Below the pieces are notes generated by a model. The model did not search any database. It saw nothing but the letters and a program-made list of their open reading frames with translations, and had not been told where the DNA came from. From an uncultured Acidobacteriaceae bacterium (lineage in GTDB: Bacteria > Acidobacteriota > Terriglobia > Terriglobales > Acidobacteriaceae), in contig CAIKND010000185.1 in assembly GCA_903828675.1 (NCBI GenBank), positions 1 to 58,708 of the forward strand: 58,708 nt of DNA. The letters are read 5' to 3'. How positions within the stretch are numbered: the first letter of the stretch is position 1; each line of letters starts with the position of its first letter. Position numbers and translations under genes: made by a program. Positions 18,600 through 27,761 of the stretch are shown one piece after another.

Positions 18600-19069
18600 C
18601 ATCCAATCCTGGCGTGCGGATGCGGCGCATGAGCGCGGCGGATCTGGAGCGGGTGACGGAGATTGCCGAGAGCCTGAAAGACGCTCCGAATTGGCCGCGT
18701 GCGGCCTACCTTACCGCGCTGGACCCCGATGCGGCGCCGCGGCGCATTGCCTGGGTTGCCGAAGAGCCGGAGACGGGTGCGCTGCTGGGCTTCGCCATCG
18801 TCGCACTCCTGCCTCCAGCGGCCGAACTGGAGATGATTGCAGTGGCAGCCGAGCGCAAGCGACGCGGCACAGGACGCTTGCTGCTGACCACGATGGTTGA
18901 GGAACTGAAATCTGTCGGTGTGTGCGAGGTAATTCTGGAGGTACGCGCATCCAACCACGCGGCTCTGGGGCTCTACCGGGATCTGGGATCGAGTGAAACC
19001 GGGCGACGGCGGCGCTACTATGCTGATCCTGAAGAAGATGCGGTTTTGATGAACTTGCGGCTCATGTAA
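18596..19069 (+). CDS. rimI: Ribosomal-protein-alanine N-acetyltransferase RimI
   Basis: GNAT acetyltransferase expected to acetylate the N-terminal Ala of ribosomal protein S18. The 157 residues show the acetyl-CoA loop in VAAERKRRGTGRLLL (R-x-x-G-x-G/A type) and the RimI-typical end LEVRASNHAALGLYRDLG...RRRRYYADPEEDAVLM. It begins in the tsaB stop codon. GNAT specificity is hard to read; the position behind tsaB supports RimI. Confidence 0.85.
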   Translation: MTSNPGVRMRRMSAADLERVTEIAESLKDAPNWPRAAYLTALDPDAAPRRIAWVAEEPETGALLGFAIVALLPPAAELEMIAVAAERKRRGTGRLLLTTMVEELKSVGVCEVILEVRASNHAALGLYRDLGSSETGRRRRYYADPEEDAVLMNLRLM

Positions 19070-19186
19070 GAGCGTGAGGCCGGGTGTCAGGCAGGCGGGT
19101 AATAAGAGGCCTGTGATTGCGATCACGCATGGCTGTGTTCAGTTCCGAAATTCACAGCTCCGGATTACTTTCTGTACTATTCGCAC

Positions 19187-19216
19187 TTGCGAGTTGCCCA
19201 GCGGCGGCGATATATG
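19187..19216 (+). promoter_or_regulatory. Probable promoter of the DUF465 gene
   Basis: TTGCGA, 18 bases, TATATG. The predicted start near 19223 leaves a short leader with AGGAGG at 19235-19240. Confidence 0.4.
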
Positions 19217-19246
19217 TAAATGTTCAGTTAATACAGGAGGTGCTTG

Positions 19247-19456
19247 ATGGATGAAATACAGGATCCAGCGCTGAGCGAAGAGATTGACCGTCTCCATGCC
19301 GAACATCATCGCTACGCTCAGCGTCTTGAGGAGCTGATTCAGAAACCGTATCTCAGCGAGGACGAACAACTCGAAGAAGTACGCCTGAAAAAGCTGAAAC
19401 TGCATGCCAAGGATCTGATCTTTGCGCTGGAGCGCCGGTCGCCGGCGGTAGCGTAA
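19247..19456 (+). CDS. DUF465 (YdcH-like) small protein
   Basis: A 69-residue, highly charged helical protein: MDEIQDPALSEEIDRLHAEHHRYAQRLEELIQ, then SEDEQLEEVRLKKLKLHAKDLI. The H-x-x-Y/L heptad pattern and the closing LKKxKLxxKD match DUF465, which folds as a helical hairpin; function unknown. A textbook AGGAGG lies six bases before the ATG, suggesting strong translation. A TTG one codon earlier is also possible. It is probably monocistronic. Confidence 0.8.
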   Translation: MDEIQDPALSEEIDRLHAEHHRYAQRLEELIQKPYLSEDEQLEEVRLKKLKLHAKDLIFALERRSPAVA

Positions 19457-19599
19457 AGGCTTTAGAACAGCAGATTTTTGGTGGCAACCCGCGCAGCGGT
19501 GGGCTCCGGCCAGGCCGGCAGGGATAGTCTGCGGCTTGTTTGCGCCTACAAGAATGATGCGATATGGTGCGTGGCCGCTTGCTGAGGGCAGGATCACCG

Positions 19600-19605
19600 T
19601 ATAAT
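19600..19605 (+). promoter_or_regulatory. Consensus -10 box very close to the psd start
   Basis: A perfect TATAAT ends ten bases before the psd ATG, with a weak TTGCTG 15 bases upstream. Transcription would start about four bases before the ATG, so the psd mRNA may be almost leaderless. No ribosome binding site fits otherwise. Confidence 0.45.
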
Positions 19606-19615
19606 CGTTGGGACG

Positions 19616-20245
19616 ATGGTTCGTGACGGTTACATCTACGGTTTGGGACTGCTGGCGGTGGCGGTTGTGCTGGCGTGGGCTACGGGCAGCCTGGCGTGGT
19701 GTATCGCGCCGGTGCTCTTGGCGGCATTTTTTCTTTGGTTCTTTCGCGATCCCCGGCGGTCAGTTCCTGCCGGCGCGGGCTTGATTGTGTCCCCGGGTGA
19801 CGGACGGGTGACCGAGACGGTTGCGATCGCGACTCCGGAAGGTCCGCGTCAGCGGATCAGCATCTTCCTCAGTGTTTTTAATGTGCACGTGAACCGCTCG
19901 CCAATCAGCGGAGTGTTGAGCCGTGTGCATTACCAGAAGGGCCAATATCTGAACGCCATGAATCCCGCCTCGGCAGAGCGCAACGAGCAGAACATCGTGA
20001 CCGTGCGCGGCGAGGGGATTGAGGTTACGTTCAAGCAGATCGCGGGGCTGCTGGCGCGGCGCATCGTTTTCAACCTGAAAGAGGGGGATTCGGTGGAGCG
20101 TGGGCAGCGCGTTGGCCTCATCAAGTTCGGTTCCAGAGTAGACGTGGTGGTTCCGGCAGAGGCTGAGCTGCGCGTGAAAGTGGGCGATCGAGTCATGGGC
20201 GGATCGAGCATTCTGGCGGCGATCAAGGGCGGAGAGCGGAAGTGA
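19616..20245 (+). CDS. psd: Phosphatidylserine decarboxylase (short form)
   Basis: Membrane-bound pyruvoyl enzyme that turns phosphatidylserine into phosphatidylethanolamine. It has 209 residues, the length of the short (archaeal/rhizobial-type) class. Two N-terminal hydrophobic helices cover about 7-42. The conserved ISPGDG-type stretch appears as [24 protein letters not shown] follows. The self-cleavage site is FGSR, with G172-S173. The stop overlaps the pssA GTG start, so the two successive steps of PE synthesis are one operon. Confidence 0.93.
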   Translation: MVRDGYIYGLGLLAVAVVLAWATGSLAWCIAPVLLAAFFLWFFRDPRRSVPAGAGLIVSPGDGRVTETVAIATPEGPRQRISIFLSVFNVHVNRSPISGVLSRVHYQKGQYLNAMNPASAERNEQNIVTVRGEGIEVTFKQIAGLLARRIVFNLKEGDSVERGQRVGLIKFGSRVDVVVPAEAELRVKVGDRVMGGSSILAAIKGGERK

Positions 20246-21165
20246 ACTTCCACAATCCAGCAAAGGATACGCCCGAGGCCAAGGCGGCCCGGAAAGCGCG
20301 TCTTCACCGCGGCATGTACCTGCTGCCCTCACTGTTTACCGTGGGCAACATCGCAGCCGGCTTCTTCTCCATTACCGAAACCATCAAGTCGATCAGCGGG
20401 CCCGGCGATGCGCACACGCACCTGGATTGGGCGGCTATCGCGATCATCTTCGCTATTCCGTTCGATGCGCTGGACGGGCGAATCGCCCGCATGACCAACA
20501 CCACAAGCGAGTTTGGCAAGGAACTGGATTCGCTGGCCGACGCGATTACGTTCGGCGTGGCGCCGGCCCTGCTGGCGCTCATCTGGGGATTCCACTTTCT
20601 GCCGGATACCATCAACCCGCAGTTACTCCAGCACCTGCACCAGGCCGGGGCGTTCATCTGCTTCCTCTACCTGATTGGCGGAGTTTCGCGTCTGGCACGG
20701 TTTAACATCTCGCACGACGCGCAACCCAGAAACCCCGGGCGGCCGGGGCGAAAGTACTTTGTGGGAATGCCGATACCGGCGGGAGCGGGCTTCCTGGCCT
20801 CGAGTGTGCACCTGTGCTACGGCTACCCGGTGATGGAGTGGTGGGTCGCTGTACCGTGGCTCATGCTGGTGGGGCTTAGCGCGTTTTTGATGGTCAGCAC
20901 GTGGCGGTTCTGGTCCGGCAAGGAGATCAATTTCTCGCGGAGCCATCCGTTCCAACTGCTCCTGGTACTGGCGGTCATTTTTTATGTCATCTTCCAGTAC
21001 TCCCATTTTGTGTTTTTTGCGATTGGCCTGACCTATATGTTCTCGGGCATATGGGCGCGGGCGGCTTACTCATGGTCGCGGCGGCGGCGTAAAGGACCGG
21101 ACGGCCCAGCGGTTTCCGCGTCCGAGACGGCCTCGACTGGACAGGATTCGATAGGGCCCTCCTAA
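20242..21165 (+). CDS. pssA: CDP-diacylglycerol-serine O-phosphatidyltransferase
   Basis: Integral membrane CDP-alcohol phosphatidyltransferase making phosphatidylserine, the substrate of the upstream gene product. The signature D-x2-DG-x2-AR-x8-G-x3-D-x3-D is complete at residues 75-100 ([20 protein letters not shown] and on to SLAD). Several further hydrophobic helices follow, and the C-terminal tail is Arg-rich. It has 307 residues and starts with GTG in a GTGA overlap with psd. The type-II (Bacillus-like) class is inferred from the fold. Confidence 0.93.
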   Translation: MNFHNPAKDTPEAKAARKARLHRGMYLLPSLFTVGNIAAGFFSITETIKSISGPGDAHTHLDWAAIAIIFAIPFDALDGRIARMTNTTSEFGKELDSLADAITFGVAPALLALIWGFHFLPDTINPQLLQHLHQAGAFICFLYLIGGVSRLARFNISHDAQPRNPGRPGRKYFVGMPIPAGAGFLASSVHLCYGYPVMEWWVAVPWLMLVGLSAFLMVSTWRFWSGKEINFSRSHPFQLLLVLAVIFYVIFQYSHFVFFAIGLTYMFSGIWARAAYSWSRRRRKGPDGPAVSASETASTGQDSIGPS

Positions 21166-21183
21166 GTTCCCAGATCAAGAAGG

Positions 21184-22215
21184 ATGACTGTGTACAGAAT
21201 TGCTATTGCCGGAGCCTCCACGCTTGTGGGCCGGGAGTTGAAGGAAGCCTTGTCAGAATCGTCACTGGCGACGGCCAGCGTGCTGCTGCTGGACCAGGAA
21301 GAAGTGCAGGGCCAACTGGACCAGGTGGGCGATGAAATCACCTTTGTGCACGCAATTGAGGTGGACTCGTTCGAGCGCATGGACTTTACGTTCTTCTGCG
21401 GCGCCGAGAGCCTGACACGCAAGCACTGGCGTGAGGCGTTGCGGGCTGGTTCCACTGTTCTGGATATGAGCGGAGCGCTGGACCAGGAAGCCGGTGTGCT
21501 GGTGCGGGCTCCGTGGCTGGGTTCAGAGTCGGCTGCGGTGGACCTGTTTACACCGGCGATTGCCCCGGCGCATCCTGCTGCTGTGGCGTTGGCGTTGCTG
21601 CTGGAGAGGGTTCAGCAGACTGCCCCGGTGCGGTTTGCCGCCGCCACGGCTCTAGCCCCGGCCAGCGAGTTTGGCCGCGCCGCCATGGACGAATTACACC
21701 AGCAGACAGTAAACCTGCTGAGCTTTCAAGGGCTGCCGCGTGAGAGTTTCGACGCGCAGATTGCCTACAACCTGCTGAGCGGGCTGGGCGAGAACGCCGC
21801 CGTGAGCCTGAGTACCGTCGAGTCGCGGATTAGGCGGCATTATGACGCTCTGTCCGCCGGACGCTGGCCGGTTCTGGCTTTGCAAGTGGTGCAGGCGCCG
21901 GTATTTCACGGGTACACCTTCTCGATTGCAGTGGAGTTGGAGCGGTCGGTCGAGATTGCCGCGCTCGAAGAAGCACTGAGCGGCGAGCATGTGGATATCG
22001 TCCTCGAAGATACGGATTCGCCATCTAACCTGGCGGCTACCGGACAGAATGACGTGCTGGTGCGGCTGCGACCGGAGAAGAGCGGCCGGAATCCCAATGA
22101 GACCTCGCGGCTCTGGCTGTGGGCGGCATCGGACAATCTGCGCCTGAACGCGCAGAATGCAGTAGAGTGCGCGCTGGATTTGCGGCGTATCAGGCCACAA
22201 GGGACCGTGCAGTAA
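21184..22215 (+). CDS. Aspartate-semialdehyde dehydrogenase homologue lacking the catalytic Cys
   Basis: 343 residues. The N-terminal Rossmann domain reads YRIAIAGASTLVGRELKEAL, followed by an FCGAESLTRKHWREALRAGSTVLDMSGAL stretch as in Asd/Usg proteins. Where Asd has the active-site N-C-S/T this protein reads FTPAIAPAHPAAVAL, so it has no catalytic Cys. The dimerisation domain keeps the FHGYTFSIAVELE pattern. It is therefore probably non-catalytic, like Usg. The start could also be the GTG at 21190, which has AAGGA at a better distance. It sits 18 bases after pssA. Confidence 0.8.
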   Translation: MTVYRIAIAGASTLVGRELKEALSESSLATASVLLLDQEEVQGQLDQVGDEITFVHAIEVDSFERMDFTFFCGAESLTRKHWREALRAGSTVLDMSGALDQEAGVLVRAPWLGSESAAVDLFTPAIAPAHPAAVALALLLERVQQTAPVRFAAATALAPASEFGRAAMDELHQQTVNLLSFQGLPRESFDAQIAYNLLSGLGENAAVSLSTVESRIRRHYDALSAGRWPVLALQVVQAPVFHGYTFSIAVELERSVEIAALEEALSGEHVDIVLEDTDSPSNLAATGQNDVLVRLRPEKSGRNPNETSRLWLWAASDNLRLNAQNAVECALDLRRIRPQGTVQ

Positions 22216-22293
22216 GACAAGCAGAGGACGATAAGATAACCAGAGAGCGTCTTACTGGTAGTGCTAGGCTTACTCATGTACCTTAAGCTTACG

Positions 22294-22302
22294 TGTGATA
22301 AT
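22294..22302 (+). promoter_or_regulatory. Extended -10 promoter of vapBC
   Basis: TGTGATAAT is an extended -10 element ending nine bases before the vapB ATG, so the transcript would be leaderless or nearly so. An inverted repeat CAGTAAGAC/GTCTTACTG lies upstream (22210-22218 and 22249-22257), its first arm in the stop of the preceding gene. Confidence 0.4.
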
Positions 22303-22311
22303 ATATAAGCC

Positions 22312-22569
22312 ATGTGGGAAGCTGTCACTACCGTCAGCAGCAAAGGGCAACTGGTGATTCCGGCACAGTTGCGGCAAGACCTTGGAATTAAAGCGGGGAC
22401 GCGTGTAACTATCCGCCGTGAAGGGGTGGAGTTGATTTTGCGACCCGCCACCGAGACGACCGCACAACAACTGATAGAGGAATTGTGCGGGATGACAGCC
22501 GGGGGTTATTCCATGGCAGACGACCTGATTGCCGAACGCCGGGCCGAGGATGAGCAAGCAGGCTGGTAA
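22312..22569 (+). CDS. vapB: AbrB/VapB-type antitoxin
   Basis: An 85-residue swapped-hairpin AbrB protein: VTTVSSKGQLVIPAQLRQDLGIKAGTRVTI is the DNA-binding half. The C-terminal part (MADDLIAERRAEDEQAGW) has the acidic/aromatic pattern that binds and blocks a PIN toxin. It neutralises the downstream VapC and should repress the operon jointly with it. Only nine bases separate its stop from the vapC start. Confidence 0.9.
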   Translation: MWEAVTTVSSKGQLVIPAQLRQDLGIKAGTRVTIRREGVELILRPATETTAQQLIEELCGMTAGGYSMADDLIAERRAEDEQAGW

Positions 22570-22578
22570 GGGGATAGC

Positions 22579-22989
22579 GTGACCGTCTTTGTTCTGGATG
22601 CATCCGCAGTGCTTCGATTCCTGGATCGAGAGGCCGGATGGGATCGCATTGCAAAGATCCTGAAGGACTCAATGGGACAGAGAGCTGAGATTGCAATCTC
22701 GGCGGTGCAATGGGGCGAAATCGCCGGAGCGGTGCGCAAGAAACGGGGTGCCCCGGCGCAAAACCACGTTATGGGAGTTTTGGCTCAATTCCCGTTCCAA
22801 ACTGAAGCGGCAACGGGTATTCGGGCCGTGCGCGCAGCGGAGTTCAAGGTGGACAGAAAGATCTCCTACGCCGATGCGTTCGCACTCGAACTGGCTATGG
22901 AATCGGTCGATCATGTGCTTGTGACCGCCGATTACGGCTTCAAAGCCGTGGACGATCTGGCGCGAATCGAGTTTCTTCCCTCGAAATAG
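22579..22989 (+). CDS. vapC: VapC-type PIN-domain ribonuclease toxin
   Basis: A 136-residue PIN-domain toxin, starting with GTG. Mg-binding acidic residues are visible: the Asp in VFVLDASAVLRFL, the Glu in VQWGEIAGAV, the Asp in ISYADAFALELA and the late Asp in VTADYGF. All four conserved positions are there, so the toxin appears intact. VapC toxins typically cut tRNA or rRNA; the target here is unknown. It is paired with the upstream antitoxin. Confidence 0.92.
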   Translation: MTVFVLDASAVLRFLDREAGWDRIAKILKDSMGQRAEIAISAVQWGEIAGAVRKKRGAPAQNHVMGVLAQFPFQTEAATGIRAVRAAEFKVDRKISYADAFALELAMESVDHVLVTADYGFKAVDDLARIEFLPSK

Positions 22990-23009
22990 AGCGCACAACC
23001 CAAGAGCCC

Positions 23010-24203
23010 TTACCGTCCTCCGCAGCGAACCCATAACTGCTCAATATAGGCGTCCGTCATACCGGCAATGTAGTCGGCGACAGTGCGCGCCAGACCCTGC
23101 GTGGGGATTTCCGCCTGGTGGTCTTCAGGCAGCAGGCTTGGATCGGCCATGAGCGCGGCAAAGAGCTGCTGCACAACTTCAGCGGCGTGCGCGTGGCCTT
23201 CTTCCATTCCGGGGGAGTTGTAGAAATTGGCGTAGAGGAACTTCTTCACGACGGCGCGGGCGGCTTCCATTTCAGAACTGAGAGCCGCAAGGCGCTGGGG
23301 AGCCCGGCGCACAGCGGCCAGCGTGGGTTCGCCCAGGGCGCCGACGCGGGCGCTGACCTCGTTCATCAGATCGGTTACCAGTGAATCCAGAAAGCGTCGC
23401 AGCGCTTCATAGATGGCCAGCTTGGGCGGGGCCGTGGGATAGCTGCGCAGCGCGTCGTCGTGGAAAGCGCGGAACAGGGGCACGGCTTCGCGAACGCCGT
23501 CGAGCGACAGGATGCCCGAGCCGAGGCCGTCGTCGAGATCGGCTGTCAGGTAAGCGATTTCGTCGGTCAGATCGATGAGTTGGGCTTCGAGCGGCGGGAA
23601 CTGGTCAAGGAAGAATTCAGACAGCTCGGGATGTGCGGAGGCGGAGTAATCGCGGGAGTGTTTGACGATCCCTTCCTTAACTCCCAGCGTCAAGTTGAGG
23701 CCGCGAAAGGCCGGGTAGCGCTCCTCAAACCAGGTAACGATACGCAGCGCATGGAGGTTGTGGTCGAAGCTGAGTCCATAGGCCTGGAGGGCGGTATCGA
23801 GAGCCTTTTCTCCGGCGTGGCCAAAGGGCGGGTGGCCGATGTCGTGGGCCAGGGCCAGGGCCTCGGCCAGCTCCACATTGAGGCCGAGCGCGCGGGCCAG
23901 GGTGCGGGAGATCTGGGTAACTTCAAGGGTGTGGGTGAGGCGGCTGCGAAAGTGGTCTCCGGGCGGGTCTCCGGGCAGGCGGGTAAACACCTGGGTTTTG
24001 CCTGCAAGGCGGCGGAATGCGCGGGTGTGAAGGATGCGGGCGGCGTCGCGGGCAAAGGGCGTACGGTAGGGGTGAGGCTGCTCAGGGTGGGTGCGCTGGG
24101 CGAGTTCGCTGCCGGGGTCACCGCGGACGGCGATACCGGGCGGCAGAGGTGCAGGGGGTTCGAGTTTTCGTTCCATTCCTGGCTTCGGCATCGAATTCAG
24201 CAT
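23010..24203 (-). CDS. dgt: Deoxyguanosinetriphosphate triphosphohydrolase-like HD protein
   Basis: HD-domain dNTPase of about 397 residues that releases tripolyphosphate from dGTP-type substrates. Recognisable are the PHPYRTPFARDAARILHTRAFRRLAGKTQVF start, the metal-binding H...HD in SRLTHTLEV and LAHDIGHPPFGHAGE, and the later DEIAYLTADLDDG with the last metal Asp. The Dgt type 2 group is fitting. Several Met codons lie near the N-terminus and none has a clear ribosome binding site; I took the first ATG (24203). Confidence 0.9.
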   Translation of the reverse strand: MLNSMPKPGMERKLEPPAPLPPGIAVRGDPGSELAQRTHPEQPHPYRTPFARDAARILHTRAFRRLAGKTQVFTRLPGDPPGDHFRSRLTHTLEVTQISRTLARALGLNVELAEALALAHDIGHPPFGHAGEKALDTALQAYGLSFDHNLHALRIVTWFEERYPAFRGLNLTLGVKEGIVKHSRDYSASAHPELSEFFLDQFPPLEAQLIDLTDEIAYLTADLDDGLGSGILSLDGVREAVPLFRAFHDDALRSYPTAPPKLAIYEALRRFLDSLVTDLMNEVSARVGALGEPTLAAVRRAPQRLAALSSEMEAARAVVKKFLYANFYNSPGMEEGHAHAAEVVQQLFAALMADPSLLPEDHQAEIPTQGLARTVADYIAGMTDAYIEQLWVRCGGR

Positions 24204-24479
24204 AGGCTGCGGCTTTGTATCTATTATGGGGTGCAACTCTTAATTCACGTCTGGTTATACCGCAGAGGGGGACACGAATGCAGATGGAAGTACACTTCTG
24301 TGTTGTGAGTCACCAAGAATTGAATCCCGGAATGCTATAAATCGATTTCGTGCAACGTCAATTGGACAACGCCCGTCGAGCGGTAGTAGTATCCAGCCGG
24401 ATTTTTTGATTGGCAGGCGCAGGGCCGAAATCACGCGCCAGCCGCCGAACGCACTTCAGAGTTCAACCGGGAGGTAACT

Positions 24480-25469
24480 ATGAACATGATTAAGAGAACA
24501 GCGCTCGTGGTAGTGGCGCTGGCAGTTGCATTCACGTCAGGGTGCGGGGACAGGCACTCGAACAAAGAGGTCTTCTACCTGATTTCGGTGAACTCATCGC
24601 TGCCCTACTGGCAAGCGGTGGCAGCCGGGTTCACTAAGGCGGCCGGGCAGTATAAAGTGACGGCCAAAGTGATTGGCCCGGAGAACTACGATGCCCAGGC
24701 CGAGTTGCAGGAACTGACCAGGGCGGTTGCGGCCAAGCCGGCGGGCATTCTCATCTCCGTGGCGGACGCGAAGGTGCTGCAGCCTGAGATCGATGCCGCG
24801 ATGGCAGCGGGAATCCCCGTGATTACGGTGGACTCGGATGCGGCGGCGAGCAAGCGCCTATACTTCATTGGCACCAACAACCTGGAGGCTGGCCGCATGG
24901 GCGCCAAGCGCCTGGTGGAAAAAATGGGCGGCAAAGGGAACGTTGTGTTCTTTACCTTCACCGGGCAGCCTAATGCGGAAGAGCGGCTGAAGGGCTTCAA
25001 GGATGTGCTGGCCGCGCACCCCGACATCAAGATCGTGGACGTGCTGGACATCAAGAGCGACGCGCGCGCCGCTTTTGACAGGACGCAGGAGATGCTGGCG
25101 CTTACCGGCCCCAAAAAGATCGACGCATTTGTAAGCCTGGAATCGGCGTCTGGCAAGATGGTGTCGGATGCGGTTAAGCGGACCAACACGGCAGACCGGG
25201 TTGTGATTGCGTGGGACGTCAGCCCCGACACACTGGACGGCATCAAGGGCGGCACGATCGACTCGACGGTGACCCAAAAGCCCTACACCATGGGCTACGT
25301 GGGACTGAAGGCGCTGGATGAAGTGTTTCACAATCCACCGGCGCAAATGAACAAGGACTACAGCGCTGACTCCTTTGCGCCGTACCCGGTGTTCGTGGAC
25401 ACGGGAACGTCGCTTGTGGAAAAGAGCAACGTGGACCTGTACATTACATCTGCAGCGGGAACGAAGTAA
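24480..25469 (+). CDS. Sugar-type ABC transporter substrate-binding lipoprotein
   Basis: Periplasmic binding protein (Peripla_BP_4/RbsB type) of 329 residues. The signal ends in a lipobox-like SGCGD, so it is probably lipid-anchored. The Rossmann-like lobes are visible in FYLISVNSSLPYWQAVAAGF, GILISVADAKVLQPEIDAAMAAGIPVITVDSD and a second lobe from NVVFFTF. GGGAGG precedes the ATG. No permease or ATPase gene lies nearby, and the gene is closed by a strong terminator, so it is an orphan. The ligand is unknown. Confidence 0.88.
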   Translation: MNMIKRTALVVVALAVAFTSGCGDRHSNKEVFYLISVNSSLPYWQAVAAGFTKAAGQYKVTAKVIGPENYDAQAELQELTRAVAAKPAGILISVADAKVLQPEIDAAMAAGIPVITVDSDAAASKRLYFIGTNNLEAGRMGAKRLVEKMGGKGNVVFFTFTGQPNAEERLKGFKDVLAAHPDIKIVDVLDIKSDARAAFDRTQEMLALTGPKKIDAFVSLESASGKMVSDAVKRTNTADRVVIAWDVSPDTLDGIKGGTIDSTVTQKPYTMGYVGLKALDEVFHNPPAQMNKDYSADSFAPYPVFVDTGTSLVEKSNVDLYITSAAGTK

Positions 25470-25533
25470 CGCGGTTCGTCAATGGCGCGTCTTTTGCGCC
25501 GCAGTTGACTTTGGGGCGCTCGCGTCCACATGG

Positions 25534-25569
25534 AAGCCCACGTCTCGGTATCGAGGCGTGGGCTTTTTT
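25534..25569 (+). terminator. Intrinsic terminator of the binding-protein gene
   Basis: AAGCCCACG with CTCG pairs with CGAG and CGTGGGCTT (one internal mismatch) and is followed by six T. It lies 65 bases after the stop codon. Confidence 0.85.
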
Positions 25570-25634
25570 GGGTGCGCCCCGGCGCTCCCTGACCAGTTGA
25601 AAGACGGCAAGAACAAGATCTCAAGGAGCATTTC

Positions 25635-26492
25635 ATGGGTCGGTTTTCAAGAAGTTCGTTGTTCGTTCTTGTGGCGGTCCTGACGGTTCCGCTGGCATTT
25701 GCTCAAACCGACACGGAGGGATCGAAGGATTATCCCGGAATCTCCCGCATACCGAATACCTACATCATGGGTTACAAGTATTCCCAGTTTGATTCCTTTG
25801 CCTTTCCTGTACTTGTGAACAAGCAGGAAAAGGAGCAGAGGGAGGAGGGGAAACTCTACTTCTTCCACTACAAGATCAAGGAAGGCACCCCTCCCGGCAG
25901 CGCGTTGGAGACAATTCGCAACTATGAAAATGCGGCACGTTCGGCTGGCGGGCAGGTCCTTTACGAGTATGCCGCCGGCATCAATCGCCGCACCACTGTT
26001 CGTTTCAAAAAAGGCGCGGCGGAGATCTGGCTGCACATCAACGCCTACACCTACGACTACGAGATGACCATCGTTGAAAAGCAGGCGATGGAGCAGCAGG
26101 TGACGGTGGACGCCTCGGCCATGGCGACCAGCATTGCCGACGCCGGCAGCGTGGCCATTTATGGCATCTACTTCGATACCGCCATGTCAGAGTTGAAGGC
26201 TGAATCCGATCCGGCCGTTGAAGAGATCGCCAAACTGCTAACCGCCAACCCCTCGCTGAAGGTCTACATCGTTGGGCACACCGACATGGTGGGCGACCCC
26301 GCCAGCAATGTGAAGCTGTCGCAGGCGCGAGCGCAATCGGTCATCAACGCCCTGGTCTCGAAACACGGCATCGCCGCTTCACGGCTAATCGCTTTTGGCA
26401 ACGGACCGTATGCGCCCGTAGCCAAAAACACGACCGACGAGGGAAGGGCCAGGAACCGCCGCGTCGAGTTGGTCGAGATCGCTACGAAGTAG
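25635..26492 (+). CDS. OmpA-family outer-membrane/peptidoglycan-associated protein
   Basis: A 285-residue exported protein. After a signal peptide (to LAFAQT) comes a 150-residue N-terminal domain of the kind seen in OmpA-C proteins of Acidobacteriota and Proteobacteria (YKYSQFDSFAFPV...). The OmpA C-terminal domain begins near VAIYGIYFDTAMSELK and includes VYIVGHTDMVGD, LSQARAQSVINALV and NRRVELVE, the peptidoglycan-binding pattern. AAGGAG precedes the ATG. The N-terminal part shows no long transmembrane barrel. Confidence 0.87.
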   Translation: MGRFSRSSLFVLVAVLTVPLAFAQTDTEGSKDYPGISRIPNTYIMGYKYSQFDSFAFPVLVNKQEKEQREEGKLYFFHYKIKEGTPPGSALETIRNYENAARSAGGQVLYEYAAGINRRTTVRFKKGAAEIWLHINAYTYDYEMTIVEKQAMEQQVTVDASAMATSIADAGSVAIYGIYFDTAMSELKAESDPAVEEIAKLLTANPSLKVYIVGHTDMVGDPASNVKLSQARAQSVINALVSKHGIAASRLIAFGNGPYAPVAKNTTDEGRARNRRVELVEIATK

Positions 26493-26600
26493 ATTCAGAG
26501 GGTTTCGCATTGCAGGGTGATTTTGGGCGGTCATTGGGGTTATGATGGGTAGTCACACGCTTAACCCAAACGACCGCCTTAATTCAGAAAGAAGCCTGCA

Positions 26601-27731
26601 ATGGAAATATCGAAACGTCTGCGGCCGGCAGTTTGCCGGTTTGCCGGATGCTTATGCTTCGTCCTCCTGCTCACACTCGCGCTTCGGGCTCAGCCCGCCG
26701 CAAGCTCCGCAGCGCAAGTGCCGGCGCTTGATTTTCCCGGAATGATGCAGCCGATTCCCGCGGCGGCCGCCTTTCACGATCCCGGCTATTTCGTCTGGTG
26801 CGGCACCATGGTGCAGGGCGACGACGGCAAGTATCACCTGTACTACTCACGCTGGAAGATCACGGATGGCTTTGAGTCCTGGGTGACCCGCTCCGAGGTC
26901 GCTCATGCTGTCGGCGATTCGCCGATGGGCCCCTTTGCCTTCCACGATGTGGCCCTGCCGGCGCGGGGAAACCAGTTCTGGGATGGACTGGTAACGCACA
27001 ATCCAACCGTCCACCACTTCGGGAAGAAGTACTACATCTATTACACAGGCAATACCGGCGACAACGTCGTGATGTCCACCCTGAACTGGACTCACCGCAA
27101 CCATCAGCGCATAGGCGTGGCGGTGGCAGACAATCCCGGTGGCCCCTGGAAGCGGTTCGATCAGCCGGTCATCGATGTGAGCGTAGACCCCAAAGCCGCG
27201 GACTCGCTCTGCATGTCAAACCCCAGCATCACCCAGGGACGCGATGGGAAGATCTGGCTGCTCTACAAGGCCGTCGGCAGGGCCAATCCGCTGCCGTTTG
27301 GCGGCCCGGTTGTGCACCTGATGGCGGTGTCGGAATTGCCAATCGGTCCGTTCCGCAAGGACTTGACGCCCCTGTTCACGGTACCCGGCTCGGCATTTCC
27401 TTTTGAAGATCCCTTCTTCTGGTACGACGCAAAGCGAGATTTGTATTTCGTCATCATGAAGGACAATCACGGCATCGTGTCCGGAACCGGGCATTCGACG
27501 CTGGTTCTCTACCAGTCGAAGGACGCTTCGGACTGGGTCAAGGCCACTCATCTGCTGGTGTCGGATCTTGAACTCCGCTGGAAAGACCGGCCCGTTGAAA
27601 AGGTGATTGCGCTGGAGCGGCCACAACTCACATTCAACGCAATGGGAGACCCGATTGCGCTGGTGGTTGCCATTCGGGACGGCGGCAGCGACAGCTATAA
27701 CGTGCGGATTCCGATCGCGCCACAGAAGTAG
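26601..27731 (+). CDS. Secreted five-bladed beta-propeller glycosidase (GH43/GH117-like)
   Basis: A 376-residue exported protein with a signal peptide ending near LALRAQ. Repeated propeller blades are seen: FHDPGYFVWCGTMVQGDDGKYHLYYSRW, THNPTVHHFGKKYYIYYTGN, SNPSITQGRDGKIWLLYKA and FEDPFFWYDAKRDLYFVIMKD. Each carries an Asn/Asp-Pro at the usual active-site-facing position. This fits the GH43/62/32/68/117 fold; the exact family and substrate are not clear. It is convergent with the TPR gene and shares a terminator with it. Confidence 0.75.
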   Translation: MEISKRLRPAVCRFAGCLCFVLLLTLALRAQPAASSAAQVPALDFPGMMQPIPAAAAFHDPGYFVWCGTMVQGDDGKYHLYYSRWKITDGFESWVTRSEVAHAVGDSPMGPFAFHDVALPARGNQFWDGLVTHNPTVHHFGKKYYIYYTGNTGDNVVMSTLNWTHRNHQRIGVAVADNPGGPWKRFDQPVIDVSVDPKAADSLCMSNPSITQGRDGKIWLLYKAVGRANPLPFGGPVVHLMAVSELPIGPFRKDLTPLFTVPGSAFPFEDPFFWYDAKRDLYFVIMKDNHGIVSGTGHSTLVLYQSKDASDWVKATHLLVSDLELRWKDRPVEKVIALERPQLTFNAMGDPIALVVAIRDGGSDSYNVRIPIAPQK

Positions 27732-27761
27732 CAGGGATTTTGGAGTTTGGGGGCACATTGA

